Assembly (NCBI RefSeq): GCF_018555685.1
Contig: NZ_JAFLWW010000012.1
Location: 62,001-126,000, forward strand
DNA from: Aminobacter anthyllidis
GTDB taxonomy: Bacteria; Pseudomonadota; Alphaproteobacteria; Rhizobiales; Rhizobiaceae
Length of the DNA stretch: 64,000 bases
Direction of reading: 5' to 3'
In this document: positions 1 to 8,637 of the stretch, in pieces
How the letters are laid out: every line of letters starts with the position of its first letter
How positions within the stretch are numbered: the first letter of the stretch is position 1
The notes under the pieces: generated by a model
Seen by the model: only the letters and a program-made list of their open reading frames with translations
The model's database searches: none
Told to the model about the DNA's origin: nothing
Program-made: the position numbers and the translations under genes

Positions 1-914
1 AGGCGGCTGATAGGCGTTTTTGATTTTAGGCTGCCATGTGGGCGATGCCAATTGTATCTGTGCAGCCAGACGGGCAGTTCGGCGGCACGGTGATCGGATG
101 TCGGATAGGCTATGGCGTAGGCCCATTCGCGCAGCGCCGTCTGGATGAATCGCTCGGCCTTGCCATTGGTCTTGGGCGTATAGGGCCTTGTGGTGACGTG
201 CTTGAGGCCGAGATCGCGGCAGGCGTTGGCGAAAGCCTTCGATCTGTAGCAGGAGCCGTTGTCGGTCATGACGCGGGCTATGGTGACGCCGAGGCTGGCG
301 TAATAGGCCACCGCCGCCTTGAGGAAAGCGATGGCGCTCTCCTTTTTCTCGTCGGGCAGGATTTGCGAGAAAGCGATACGGGAAGCATCGTCGATGCAGA
401 CATGGACGAACTCCCAGCCAGCGCCGCGCGACTTGCCCTTTTGCGGATCGCCGGTGATGCGATGGCCGACTTGGCTGAAACGTCCGAGCTTCTTGATGTC
501 GATATGGATCATCTCGCCGGGATGCTCGCGCTCATAGCGTCGGATCGGTTCGGCCGGCTCGATATCCCTGAGCCGCGACAGCCCGGCACGCCTGAGAACC
601 CGGCTTACGGTGGCAGGCGAGACGCCGACCTCCATGGCGATGTGCTTGCCGGTCAGCCGTAGGCGGCGCAAGGCGACGATGCGCTCGGCCACTGCCTGTT
701 CGGTCATGTCCGGCATGACGTTGGGCCGTGACGAACGGTCGGCCATGCCGTCACGACCTGCGGCCTTGTAGCGCTCGGTCCAACGCGCCACGATCTTGGC
801 CGACACGCCATACATCCGCGCCGCATGGGCTTTGGAAAAACCGCCTTCTATCACCGCCAGCGCCATCTCCTCTCGACGCAGCGGCGTGAGACGGGCATTC
901 TTGTGGATGTTCAT
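1..914 (-). CDS. IS481-family transposase, C-terminus outside window
   Basis: DDE transposase carrying out cut or copy transfer of the IS. The start ATG is at 914 (protein begins MNIHKNARLTPLRREE). An N-terminal helix-turn-helix region (SKAHAARMYGVSAKIVARW) precedes an rve-type catalytic domain with the Asp of HIDIKKLG, the Asp of MTDNGSCY and the Glu of GKAERFIQ. An upstream in-frame extension to 1086 is an accident: it reads through the right IS end into the interrupted ATPase gene. The last 13 or so residues and the stop lie before base 1. The sequence agrees with the full copy at 53076-54029. Confidence 0.9.
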   Translation of the reverse strand, partial: MNIHKNARLTPLRREEMALAVIEGGFSKAHAARMYGVSAKIVARWTERYKAAGRDGMADRSSRPNVMPDMTEQAVAERIVALRRLRLTGKHIAMEVGVSPATVSRVLRRAGLSRLRDIEPAEPIRRYEREHPGEMIHIDIKKLGRFSQVGHRITGDPQKGKSRGAGWEFVHVCIDDASRIAFSQILPDEKKESAIAFLKAAVAYYASLGVTIARVMTDNGSCYRSKAFANACRDLGLKHVTTRPYTPKTNGKAERFIQTALREWAYAIAYPTSDHRAAELPVWLHRYNWHRPHGSLKSKTPISR

Positions 915-997
915 TCGGACCCTCCGCTGAGTGCTGAAGCCTGGTAACTCCAGTCTCCTCGGTTCGGTCCGAATGGACAACCTCCTGAAAGCTCACA
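1..997 (-). mobile_element. IS481-family insertion sequence, copy 1 (cut by window edge)
   Basis: This matches the complete element at 53081-54112 wherever I compared them; window base 1 equals base 53116, so 35 bases of the left end lie outside. The right end finishes in CACA and is followed by TCTAGG (998-1003), which fits the NCTAGN target known for IS481. The element has cut an ABC-transporter ATPase gene reading leftward (start at 1086). Confidence 0.9.
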
Positions 998-1003
998 TCT
1001 AGG
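998..1003. repeat. Target-site sequence TCTAGG at right end of IS copy 1
   Basis: Six bases directly after the IS right end match NCTAGN. The left partner is outside the window, so duplication cannot be confirmed here. The same six bases flank both ends of copy 2. Confidence 0.6.
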
Positions 1004-1086
1004 ACGGTTCGCGGCCCGAAACGTCTCACAAGGCTCTCGACCCGCACCACGGGCGCGCCGCTCAATCCGCCAAGGTGCGACGCCAT
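1004..1086 (-). pseudogene. 5' fragment of ABC-transporter ATPase (SsuB/TauB type), cut by the IS
   Basis: The reading frame starts at an ATG (1084-1086) overlapping the end of the permease gene. It encodes about 28 residues with the typical beginning of an import ATPase (VVRVESLVRRFGPRTVLD), then runs into the IS at its CTAG target. Everything from the Walker A motif onward is missing, so the gene is dead unless the rest lies beyond the IS and is rejoined. Order binding protein, permease, ATPase is that of sulfonate, taurine or nitrate importers; the substrate cannot be told. Confidence 0.75.
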
Positions 1087-1915
1087 GACAGCGACCTTTC
1101 CTGGAAGAAGCGGACGATGCCGTCGCAGCCGAGACCGAGCAACGCGTAGACGGCGAGACCGACGATGACGACGTCAGTCTGGCCGTAGTTGCGTGCGAGG
1201 TCGATCATGTAGCCGATGCCGCTGGTGGCATTGACCTGTTCGACCACCACCAGAGACAGCCAGGCATAGGTCACCGCGAAACGCAGGCCAAGGAAGAAGC
1301 CTGGAAGGGCACCCGGCAGGATGACCTCGCGGATGAATTCGCCGTAGCCCATTCGCAAAGTCTGGGCCAGTTCGACATAACGGTTGTCTATGCTGCGCAA
1401 GCTGCTGTGGGTCTGGATATAGATCGGGATCAGCACAGCCAGCGCGATGGCCGTCACCTTCATGCCCTCGCCGATGCCGAACCACAGCATCAGCAGCGGG
1501 ATCAGGGCGAGCGTCGGTATCGCCCGCTTGATCTGAACAGGGCCGTCGATGATCGCCTCACCAAGTCGGGACAACCCGGAGATGAGTGCAAGCACAGTCC
1601 CGATCAGGACTCCGAACACCAGACCCTGTGCTGCCCGCCAGGCGGACGTCATCAAATGATCCGGAAGCTTGCCTTCGGCGATGAGATCAATGGCGGTGCC
1701 GACAACGGACCATGGCGCCGGCAGCGTTCTTGGATCGATCAGACCGGCGATACTGCAGGCCCGATCAGCGCGCCAAACGGGATCGCTCGCCCAAGCGCCA
1801 GGCGACGCCTCGTCCCGGTCTTATGAGCCTGCACAGCGGGGGGAAACAATCCCCTTTCATCCGATGCGTAGGGAATGGGCAGTGCAACTGCGGCGGTATG
1901 TGAGAATGCATTCAT
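1062..1915 (-). pseudogene. ABC-transporter permease (SsuC/TauC type), one-base frameshift
   Basis: From ATG 1915 the frame runs MNAFSHTAAVALPIPYASDE and on to RRLALGRAIPFGALIGP, then meets a stop near 1745. A second frame continues with the family sequence (LIDPRTLPAPWSVVGTAIDL, then the EAA-loop region VELAQTLRMGYGEFIREVIL) to a stop at 1062. The total span is one base short of a whole number of codons, so a single base missing near 1744-1750 explains the break. The full product would be about 284 residues with six membrane helices, the family norm. Either a real mutation or a sequencing error; the neighbouring ATPase is broken independently. Confidence 0.75.
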
Positions 1916-1945
1916 CTGCTCGTCTCCAGTGTTGGGAAGCAGGCG

Positions 1946-2854
1946 TCAGGACGCGTTCAGCGCATTTGCCGCGATCGTCTCGAAGCGCCTGTCGAAAAGA
2001 TCCTCGGCCTTGATCGGGGGTTTGTTCAGTTCCCTGGCCAGGAGATCGATCGTCGCCTGCTGGCGCGGTGCCCAGTAGTGAACATATTCGCCGAGAGCGG
2101 CAGCTTTGGCCGGGTCATCAAGCACCGCCTGTGGCGCATACAGATGGGCTGGATCGTCGCGCAAGCCATGCGGGATAGTGGTCGCGCCGTCGGCACCGTA
2201 CTGGTGCAGGTAGTGTTTGACGAGGACGCCCCAGATCGGCGCGACGTCGACTTGCTTGCTGGCAAGTGCCACCGGATAGGCATCGCCTTTGCTGGGCAGC
2301 TCGATGAGAGTGACATCCTCCTTTTTCAGGCCGGCGGCCTGCAGGACCCTCAGCACCAGCGCGCCTTGCGCCTGACCGGGGCTGAAGGCGATCCGTTTGC
2401 CGCGCAAGTCCGCGAGTGTCTTGACCTCGACGCCCGGCGCAATGCCGAGTTGATAAATCGGGTGCGCAACCGGTTCCTTGCGGAACTTCGCGGCAATGAT
2501 CTTGACCTTGAGCCCCGTCCAGGTGGCGTGGATGGGCGGAATGTCGGCGACCGATCCGACGTCCAGCGCATTGGCGCGAAAAGCTTCGATTGTCTGGGGA
2601 CCGCCGCTGATATTGGCCCATTCGACCTTGAACGGCAGTTTATCGATGAGGCCCGAGAGTTCCAGTGCCCTTTGCGTCTCGGGGTCGCCGATGCGAAGCA
2701 CCGTACCCTCCGGGATCTTGGTCGGCAGCTTACCGGCGTCCGCACTGCCCGCCTGGGCACTGAAGGTGGAGGAAGAAGCAACCAAGGTTACCGCAAAAGC
2801 GGTCACGAAGGCCCCAAACCTCCTTCTCGAAAATCTCTCCACAGCTGACATCAT
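1946..2854 (-). CDS. Periplasmic substrate-binding protein of sulfonate/nitrate-type ABC importer
   Basis: About 302 residues of the SsuA/TauA/NMT1-like family. The start MMSAVERFSRRRFGAF at 2854 gives an arginine-rich N-terminus followed by a hydrophobic stretch ending near SAQA, an export signal. The body has the family pattern: LRIGDPETQRALELSG at the first strand, NALDVGSVADIPP, and the hinge LADLRGKRIAFSPGQAQGALV. First gene of a leftward operon with the frameshifted permease 31 bases downstream and the IS-cut ATPase after it. The frame is open, but without permease and ATPase it cannot support import. Substrate unknown; an aliphatic sulfonate is the usual guess. Confidence 0.8.
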   Translation of the reverse strand: MMSAVERFSRRRFGAFVTAFAVTLVASSSTFSAQAGSADAGKLPTKIPEGTVLRIGDPETQRALELSGLIDKLPFKVEWANISGGPQTIEAFRANALDVGSVADIPPIHATWTGLKVKIIAAKFRKEPVAHPIYQLGIAPGVEVKTLADLRGKRIAFSPGQAQGALVLRVLQAAGLKKEDVTLIELPSKGDAYPVALASKQVDVAPIWGVLVKHYLHQYGADGATTIPHGLRDDPAHLYAPQAVLDDPAKAAALGEYVHYWAPRQQATIDLLARELNKPPIKAEDLFDRRFETIAANALNAS

Positions 2855-2902
2855 CGGCTTGCTCCAATTTTGGAAAAGGCCCCTGCCTTCACTGTTCAGT
2901 AT

Positions 2903-2921
2903 GTCTATCAATTATATAGAC
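2903..2921. promoter_or_regulatory. Inverted repeat ahead of the ABC operon
   Basis: GTCTAT and ATAGAC are separated by 7 AT-rich bases, about 50 bases before the binding-protein start. It lies in a local AT-rich patch and may be an operator or promoter part. No regulator gene is adjacent. Confidence 0.35.
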
Positions 2922-3245
2922 GATAAAGTATCGGATGCTGTTCTTTGCCGCCGGAGGGAAACTCTGTTCGTCTCCAATGCGCATTTGGGGCACGTGTCCC
3001 TCAAATGAGGCGGGTTGGGTCGCCGCAGCGCAGGAGTGTTCTGACCGATGCCTGCTTGCGTTCGAAGTCAGTTTAGGCGGGCACGGAGGGACCTCCAAGC
3101 AGTGCGTTTGCAGTACAGGAGAGCCGGCGGCCGACGTAAGGCGCTTCTTTGTTGTCGCCTATGAAAAGGCCATCGGTGGCTGGTGTGTGGATAATCAGCG
3201 CTGGCGTCTTGCCGATTGCGCCAGCCGGCGCGCACTCTCGCGGCC
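2922..3245. other. Intergenic stretch without a recognised gene
   Basis: Short overlapping frames exist on both strands but none has a clear ribosome site or family resemblance. Probably remnant DNA between the ABC operon and the decayed region to the right. Confidence 0.4.
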
Positions 3246-3632
3246 ATGGTGGCGGAGCATGTTGAACTGGCCTTGTTTGAGCAGTCACTCGGCAACATCG
3301 AGGGCCTCAATCGACCGTTCGGCGATCGTGTGGCTGACGCCGCGGAGAAAACCGCAGGGTCGGTTCTGTTCGATGTTCGCGTCGACGGCGACGCCTGCGT
3401 TCAGCGGATGGCGGCGATTGGATATGGCGCGACCGGCACAGCGATAATCGTGATGGGGAAGAACGGACAACTTAGATGCGCGTCGATAAACGAAGACACC
3501 GCTCTTTTGGTGGCAGAATTGGCTGCCTGGAATGCATCTCCGCTGAGTGAGCAAGCGAGGGTTGACCACAGGGCAACGGCCAGCATCCTGCTGGCGAAGC
3601 TCCGTATCTCAGGTCACTTCGACCGTCTCTAG
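3246..3632 (+). CDS. Unrecognised 128-residue protein
   Basis: I do not recognise this protein. The frame has no signal peptide or membrane helix. It begins MVAEHVELALFEQSLGNIEG and has a well-balanced composition (VLFDVRVDGDACVQRMAAI), unlike the arginine-rich shadows around it. No good Shine-Dalgarno sequence is seen, and it lies in a zone of relics, so it may itself be a remnant. Confidence 0.3.
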   Translation: MVAEHVELALFEQSLGNIEGLNRPFGDRVADAAEKTAGSVLFDVRVDGDACVQRMAAIGYGATGTAIIVMGKNGQLRCASINEDTALLVAELAAWNASPLSEQARVDHRATASILLAKLRISGHFDRL

Positions 3633-3754
3633 CCGGCTCGCCGCTGCTCTTATCGGCCGCCAAGGACGTGTCGATAACGACGTCAAAACCAGACGCCTGT
3701 TGAGCCATCCAAGGAGTTGATCACCATCGGTAGGGTCCGCCGTCAATTGCTCAG

Positions 3755-4381
3755 CGCGCGCCGCTAGCGGCTCGTTCAAGCTGCTTCACCCGATGATGCC
3801 GTTCATGACCGAGGAGTTGTGGGCACAGACAGCGGGCGAGAGCAAGGAACGGGCCTCGCTGCTGTGTCATGCCGCGTGGCCGTCGCCGGATTTTCGAGGA
3901 CGCAGAAGCGGCCGCCGACATCAACTGGCTGGTCGACATCGTATCCGGTATTCGCTCGGTGCGCTCCGAGATGAACGTGCCGCCGACGGCGATCGCGCCG
4001 CTGATGGTGATCGGCGCCAACAAGGTGACGCAAGAGCGGCGCGAACGCCAGGCATCAGCCATCAAGCGGTTGGCGCGCGTCGGCGACATCTCTCTGGCAG
4101 ATGTCGCCCCGAAAGGCTCGGCCCAGATCAGTGCTCAACGAGGCGACCATCTGCCTGCCGCTTGGCAGCCTGATCGATGTGTCTGCCGAAAAGGCGCTTC
4201 TCGAGAAGGCGATTGCAAAAACCGAGCAGGAGACCGCTTTGCCGGCAAGCTTGCGAACGAAAAGTTCGTTGCCAACGCGAATCCGGATGTGGTCGCCGCA
4301 GACCGTGAGCGTCTCGGCGACCTGGAGGGGCAAAGTGCCAGCCTCAAGCTCGCATTGGCCAGGATCAGCGAGGCGGCCTGA
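3755..4381 (+). pseudogene. valS: Shattered 3' fragment of valS (valyl-tRNA synthetase)
   Basis: Three reading frames read in succession give the anticodon-binding and C-terminal coiled-coil part of ValRS: KLLHPMMPFMTEELWAQ to about 3890, then INWLVDIVSGIRSVRSEMNV to about 4125, then LPLGSLIDVSAEKALLEKAI to about 4220, then KLANEKFVANANPDVVAADR to the stop at 4381. The catalytic domains are absent and at least three frameshifts separate the pieces. It cannot encode an enzyme. It is a leftover of a chromosomal gene end, perhaps captured by recombination. Confidence 0.85.
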
Positions 4382-4467
4382 GGAAGACTTCAAAGTCAAA
4401 TTTGGCACGCGGCGATAGTCGCGTGCTGTTGCGGTCGCTGATGCCCCAGATATGTGCCGGTCGGGCG

Positions 4468-6123
4468 TCAATGACGGGGAAGGTGAAGGATTGACTGATA
4501 GGGTTTGCGGGCCGAGCTTGTCGGCCGCTCAATCGAAAGCGTCATTTGAGGCGCTTCCTCGCCCGCGTGCAACTGGAGGATACGCTCGTCCAGTTCCTTG
4601 TCCACTTCCGTGAGACGATGGTTTAACCGAAGGTAGTCCGTCCAGGTCGGCGTGCGAAACGTTTCTGTCCATTGCATGGGCTTCTGCAGGTTGCGCTGGA
4701 GCGTCCAGTTCCGAGCACCGACGCGGCTGTGGACATGACGCCGCTGCCGCATGAGGTCGAGGAAGGCCTCGAGATTTCTCTCGGCTATCAGATATTCGAC
4801 CTTGACCACGATCGGCCCGCTTCTCGGCTTCAAATTGAGGGCGACTGCCGGGGCGTCGAATTCCTCCAAAGGATCGGGCTCGGACTCGCGGCGCTCGCGA
4901 AGAGGAAACAGAACGCCGGCTGCGGCAACCAGCAGCAGAGCACCAGCGGAGCCCTCCAGTGCCCAGGTCAGCGAATGGTTCTGGGAAACCGTGCCCCATA
5001 CCCAGCTGCCGGCCGCGATGCCGCCATCTATCAAGGCATAGTAGATCGAAATCGTACGCCCCACGACCCAGCGCGGGCTCGCCAGTTGCACGCTCACGCC
5101 AACCCCGGACCAGGCGGTGACCCAGCCCGCGCCGCCCAGGGCAAGCGCAATTGCGGCCACTGGAATTGAAGAGGTCAGTGCAAGGGAAAGGGAGCATGCC
5201 GCGCAGGCGACGCACGCGAGCCTCATCAACCGTTCCTGCGATAAGCTCCGTCTGAATGTGCCGTTGGCGAGGCCGGCGAAGACGGCGCCTGTCCCGAAAC
5301 CGGCCATGAGCGTGCCATAGGCGAGCGGTCCTCCGCCCAAATGATCGCGGACAACCAGCGGCAGCAGCGCGAGTATGGCGATGCTCGCCAGGCCAAAGAG
5401 GGTTCCGCGCGCGATCGCCGCCTTGATTTCCGATGACATCGCCGTGAAGCGCAGCCCATCATAGATCGCCGTCCTCATCGACTCGCGTGGAAGAGGTGAC
5501 GAGCGAACCTTCCACTTGCAGCGCCATATCGTGCCCAGGGGTACCAAATAGGTGAGGGTGGTCACGGTAAAAGCCGTCATAAGCCCGAACGAGGCAACCA
5601 CGATGCCGCCGAGCGCCGGGCCCACGGTCCGGACGGTGTTGAAGCCGACCGAGAGCAATGTGACGGCAGCGGGAACATCGCGTCGCTGCACCATATCGCC
5701 AACCGAGGCCTGCCAGGCGGGATCGTTGAGAGCGCCGCCGCTTGCGATCAAGAAGCTGAAGCCGAGGATCATCCACGGACTAACAAAGCCCAGCGCCACG
5801 GACGCAGTGAGCATCGCAGAGGCTATCACCATAAGGCAACGGCCGGCGAACATGACCCTGCGACGGCTGAAATTGTCGGCGAGCACCCCGGCGAAGACAG
5901 ATAAAATGAACGCGGGCAGGTTCGATGAAGCCTGTACCAACGCAACCATCAGATCGGAAGTCGAGATCGTCGCCATCAGCCAGCTGATGGCGACAGTCTG
6001 CATCAACCAGCCGAGAGAAGAGACCTGCGTGGCGAGCCAGATCGAACGAAAAGTCGGCTGCATGAGTGGCGCAAAAGTCGTCGGCGCAGCCAAATCTTCA
6101 ACTGATCCAGCTACCCTACTCAT
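4468..6123 (-). CDS. MFS exporter with C-terminal ABM-like extension
   Basis: About 551 residues of the MFS_3 (enterobactin-exporter EntS-like) family. ATG 6123 (MSRVAGSVEDLAAPTTFAPL) is chosen because the 24 upstream residues look unlike the family. About twelve membrane helices follow, with the loop-2 signature LADNFSRRRVMFAGRCLM. After about residue 420 comes a soluble tail (VVKVEYLIAERNLEAFLDLM, then TWTDYLRLNHRLTE) resembling the antibiotic-monooxygenase-like tail found in many bacterial MFS_3 proteins. Substrate unknown. It faces the valS relic and stands alone. Confidence 0.85.
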   Translation of the reverse strand: MSRVAGSVEDLAAPTTFAPLMQPTFRSIWLATQVSSLGWLMQTVAISWLMATISTSDLMVALVQASSNLPAFILSVFAGVLADNFSRRRVMFAGRCLMVIASAMLTASVALGFVSPWMILGFSFLIASGGALNDPAWQASVGDMVQRRDVPAAVTLLSVGFNTVRTVGPALGGIVVASFGLMTAFTVTTLTYLVPLGTIWRCKWKVRSSPLPRESMRTAIYDGLRFTAMSSEIKAAIARGTLFGLASIAILALLPLVVRDHLGGGPLAYGTLMAGFGTGAVFAGLANGTFRRSLSQERLMRLACVACAACSLSLALTSSIPVAAIALALGGAGWVTAWSGVGVSVQLASPRWVVGRTISIYYALIDGGIAAGSWVWGTVSQNHSLTWALEGSAGALLLVAAAGVLFPLRERRESEPDPLEEFDAPAVALNLKPRSGPIVVKVEYLIAERNLEAFLDLMRQRRHVHSRVGARNWTLQRNLQKPMQWTETFRTPTWTDYLRLNHRLTEVDKELDERILQLHAGEEAPQMTLSIERPTSSARKPYQSILHLPRH

Positions 6124-6471
6124 TTTTTGCAAGCCTTTTCTTTCCGGTATCGGCCGTCTCGCATGTAATCTCGACTGAACCGAGGCGGCTGGCAAAATTG
6201 AGAGAAACTTTTTGCCTCCGATGAGGCGGGCACGGTTCCTTCCGATCAGTGATTTGCGGCCGAGACGCTGACCCGAGCCAACTCACCTTGCCTTCGAAGA
6301 CATCACCCGGGTGGAGCCCGTTCTTGCTTGTCGTTTGACGCAGCATGCTTCATCAACAGGCTCTTTGCCGGGCGACGCCTTTTCGCGGGACGCGACCATG
6401 TTCTTTCGTTGAAAACTCATTCACCAGGCGCGGTCAATGCGCTGAGTGTGGCTTGGGGAGAGTGAGGACGT
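6124..6471. other. Intergenic region between divergent genes
   Basis: About 350 bases separate the leftward MFS gene and the rightward small gene at 6472. A leftward frame of 76 residues (6116-6346) overlaps the MFS start but is not recognised. No hairpin or repeat stands out. Confidence 0.35.
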
Positions 6472-6747
6472 TTGCAGATCTTTGACAGGATCGATTCACT
6501 GATAGACGCAGACGATTGCCGGGCCGCGATCGAAGAGGCGCGTGCCTTGCTACTTCAACTCGAACAAAGGTCTGATGCGCTCACACATGCGATCGACGAC
6601 TTTCTGCTCGATCTCATGACACTGTCTTTCATTATTGAATGTTACGGGCGCGGCTTTGAACTTTTGGCGCGAACGCTTGCCCGTAGAAGACTGGCGAAGG
6701 TCAGGCTTTTGTCGGGAGGGGTCGGTTCTGTCACTTGGCCGTTTTAG
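6472..6747 (+). CDS. Unrecognised 91-residue protein
   Basis: It begins at TTG 6472 behind GGGGAGAGTGAGGA, a fair ribosome site. The product (IDSLIDADDCRAAIEEARAL, LLLQLEQRSDALTHAID) is predicted helical and acidic at the N-terminus and basic at the C-terminus (ARTLARRRLAKVRL). It has no signal peptide. It precedes the helix-turn-helix gene at 6853 in the same direction and may share its transcript. Function unknown. Confidence 0.5.
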   Translation: MQIFDRIDSLIDADDCRAAIEEARALLLQLEQRSDALTHAIDDFLLDLMTLSFIIECYGRGFELLARTLARRRLAKVRLLSGGVGSVTWPF

Positions 6748-6852
6748 CGGCGATGTAAGCACCGGAGCCATGACGTGAGTCTGGAGGCTTCCAAGCGCCG
6801 GTTTGGCCGGTTAGGGTTTGTAGGGGCGCGAACAACCGCATGAACGAACGGG

Positions 6853-7524
6853 ATGATGCTGGAAAAACTGCGCACCTGTTGGGGGTTTAGCCCGACCGTC
6901 GACAGGAACATCGCCCTGGTCGAAGGCTTTCTGAAGGGCAAGCGGTTCGCCGACCTGGCTCAGGAGCATGGCTTGTCGACAGCCAGGGTGCGCCAAATCA
7001 TCGAGAAGGCCGATTGGTTCGTGGGCGGCGGCATCCTGACCAAGGCTGAACCGTCCAAGGCCTCGCCTCGATCCGATTTCATGGCCGCCTATCCGTATGT
7101 GTGGAACCTGGCCCAGCTGCAAGGGCTCGGTAGCGCCACGCCGCGTCATTTCTTTAGGGAGTTGGAACGCGCGGGATCGCTGGAACGGCTCGTTGAGAAG
7201 ATGAAGCGATTGCCGAGCCGCGGACGAACAACACGTGAGCTGGTGCGCCTCGTTTGGCAAAAGGAGAGGGGCGAGAGCCCATGGCCTGCGATGAAGCGAT
7301 CAAGCATTGCGATCGCGCAACCAAGCTGCCCGGTCGACCGTCCGGACCGCGCCCTTCAGTGCCAGCTCGCCTTGGAACCGGCCCTCCAGCAATTGGTTCA
7401 GCGCGCACTGGAATCAGGCTGGAGCGAGGATGAGACAGTCTACGCGCTCCTCGAGCTCGCCGGCGCGCGCCTCAAGGGGCAGCTTCCGAGGGCGGCGGTA
7501 GTCGATGGAGATGGCACTTCCTGA
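6853..7524 (+). CDS. Helix-turn-helix protein, sigma-region-4-like
   Basis: A 223-residue protein. Residues about 22-52 (FLKGKRFADLAQEHGLSTAR, then VRQIIEKADW) form a helix-turn-helix of the sigma-70 region 4 type. The middle (GLGSATPRHFFRELERAGSL) and C-terminal part (GWSEDETVYALLELAGARL) are helical and not recognised. Probably DNA-binding and regulatory. The gene is followed by an inverted repeat and the toxin-antitoxin pair. Start chosen at the first of two Met codons. Confidence 0.6.
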   Translation: MMLEKLRTCWGFSPTVDRNIALVEGFLKGKRFADLAQEHGLSTARVRQIIEKADWFVGGGILTKAEPSKASPRSDFMAAYPYVWNLAQLQGLGSATPRHFFRELERAGSLERLVEKMKRLPSRGRTTRELVRLVWQKERGESPWPAMKRSSIAIAQPSCPVDRPDRALQCQLALEPALQQLVQRALESGWSEDETVYALLELAGARLKGQLPRAAVVDGDGTS

Positions 7525-7563
7525 AACAGCTAATTCAGCCATATTGCCAAAAATAGCTGTTTC
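7523..7563. promoter_or_regulatory. Inverted repeat before toxin-antitoxin operon, likely operator
   Basis: GAAACAGCTA (7523-7532) and TAGCTGTTTC (7554-7563) are perfect inverted repeats 21 bases apart, ending 32 bases before the antitoxin start and spanning the stop of the preceding gene. Phd-type antitoxins bind such palindromes to repress their own operon. It could also act as a weak terminator for the gene before. Confidence 0.6.
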
Positions 7564-7595
7564 ACCTATTTTAGGGGTAAAGATGGAGAGCTAGG

Positions 7596-7844
7596 ATGAC
7601 CAGCTTTACGCTAACCGACCTCGGAAACAAATCTGGCGAGGTGGTAGAGGCGGCATACCGAGGGCCTGTTGAGATCACAAAGCGCGGCAAGCGCAAATTT
7701 GTGCTTCTGACCGTTGAGCAATTCGACCGATTGGCGGGACGAAGCGCACAACGGGCGTATCGTGTCGAAGACCTCAAGGGAGCCGAGCGTGATGAAATTC
7801 TCGCTGGCCTGGACGCCGTCACCTTGAGGGATAGCGGAGAATGA
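7596..7844 (+). CDS. Phd/YefM-type antitoxin
   Basis: An 82-residue protein with the Phd/YefM DNA-binding fold: FTLTDLGNKSGEVVEAAYRG, then PVEITKRGKRKFVLLTVEQF. The first part dimerises and binds operator DNA; the C-terminal tail (VEDLKGAERDEILAGLDAV) would wrap the toxin. ATG 7596 follows GGAGAGCTAGG. Its last four bases overlap the start of the toxin gene (ATGA), so the two are co-translated. Confidence 0.85.
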   Translation: MTSFTLTDLGNKSGEVVEAAYRGPVEITKRGKRKFVLLTVEQFDRLAGRSAQRAYRVEDLKGAERDEILAGLDAVTLRDSGE

Positions 7845-8248
7845 CCGAGCCTGAACACGGCCACGTCATTCTCTATTCCTATCTGTGGGCGCGAGAATTC
7901 GATCGCGGTGAAGACAGTGGCCGAAAGGCTCGGCCGACTTGTGTGATGGTAATCGTCGCAGGCAAGGATGGCCGCACGCGGCCTCTGCTTTTTCCCATCA
8001 CGAGTAAGGCTCCGGGACCTGACCGGCGTTGCGTCGAGGTCCCGGAGACTGAGGCGAAGAGGGCGAAGCTCTATACGCCGGCCTGGGTCATCGTGGACGA
8101 ATTCAATGTCGATGACCTCACGACCTCATGGGCTTTGGAGTCCACCGTTCCGGTAGGCCAGTTCACGCGACGTTTCATGGCGAAGGTTGCGGCCGAGGCA
8201 GCGGCCGCCATTCGGGCCAAAAACATTCGCAGCATACCGCGGCAATGA
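7841..8248 (+). CDS. PemK/MazF-like toxin of the Phd pair
   Basis: A 135-residue protein beginning MTEPEHGHVILYSYLWAREF and continuing RPTCVMVIVAGKDG and LLFPITSKAP. The order of strands and the RP-T-C-VMVIV core resemble PemK-like plasmid-maintenance proteins of rhizobia, which cut mRNA. The overlap with a Phd antitoxin supports toxin function. The pairing of Phd with this toxin type is less common than with Doc or RelE. Assignment rests on operon layout as much as on sequence. Confidence 0.6.
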   Translation: MTEPEHGHVILYSYLWAREFDRGEDSGRKARPTCVMVIVAGKDGRTRPLLFPITSKAPGPDRRCVEVPETEAKRAKLYTPAWVIVDEFNVDDLTTSWALESTVPVGQFTRRFMAKVAAEAAAAIRAKNIRSIPRQ

Positions 8249-8432
8249 TTATCGCATTGCTCGCTGAAATCCTCACTTGAATGGCGTTCTTTGCACGGAC
8301 GCCACTATCGCGGCGGCATCGTCGGTACAGCAAGAACGGTTCCTGCCCTGGACTAGACCTTGATGAAGCTGGCATAAGTTGGCCGCAAGTACTGTAGTCA
8401 TGAATCCGCGAGGTTTCGTGGCGAGTGACGTG

Positions 8433-8630
8433 GCTCCTGTGCGGGGCCATTTCCCGCTCTTTCGGCTTAATTCCCTTGTTCCAGCCCGGACCTTGCCGAT
8501 CAACCCGCTGCGGGGTCGGACTACGCAAAGCGTGCCGTCGCTCAAGGCTTCGCCATCGCGATGATCGCGGTCCCGGCTGGACCCGACGGGCGCCTGTCGA
8601 GCGGGGAATGGTCCCCGCAAACACGGGAGC
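8433..8630. repeat. Long imperfect inverted repeat in leader of gene 8638
   Basis: Arm 1 (8433-8502) and the reverse complement of arm 2 (8560-8630) share GCTCC-GTG, CGGGG-CCATT-CCCGCTC and TCCAGCC-GGACC in the same order, giving arms of about 70 bases and a 57-base spacer. Arm 2 ends 7 bases before the start codon and contains its own hairpin (GCGGGGA / TCCCCGC at 8601-8618). One of a series of such leaders between 8.4 and 25.9 kb. A folded single strand could form a promoter or an RNA switch. Confidence 0.6.
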
Positions 8631-8637
8631 AAAACAC

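Noticed and set aside
751..1086. Frame joining ABC ATPase start to IS sequence
   Set aside because: A chance fusion across the IS end. The part before 1003 is the ATPase fragment; the rest is out of frame with the transposase.
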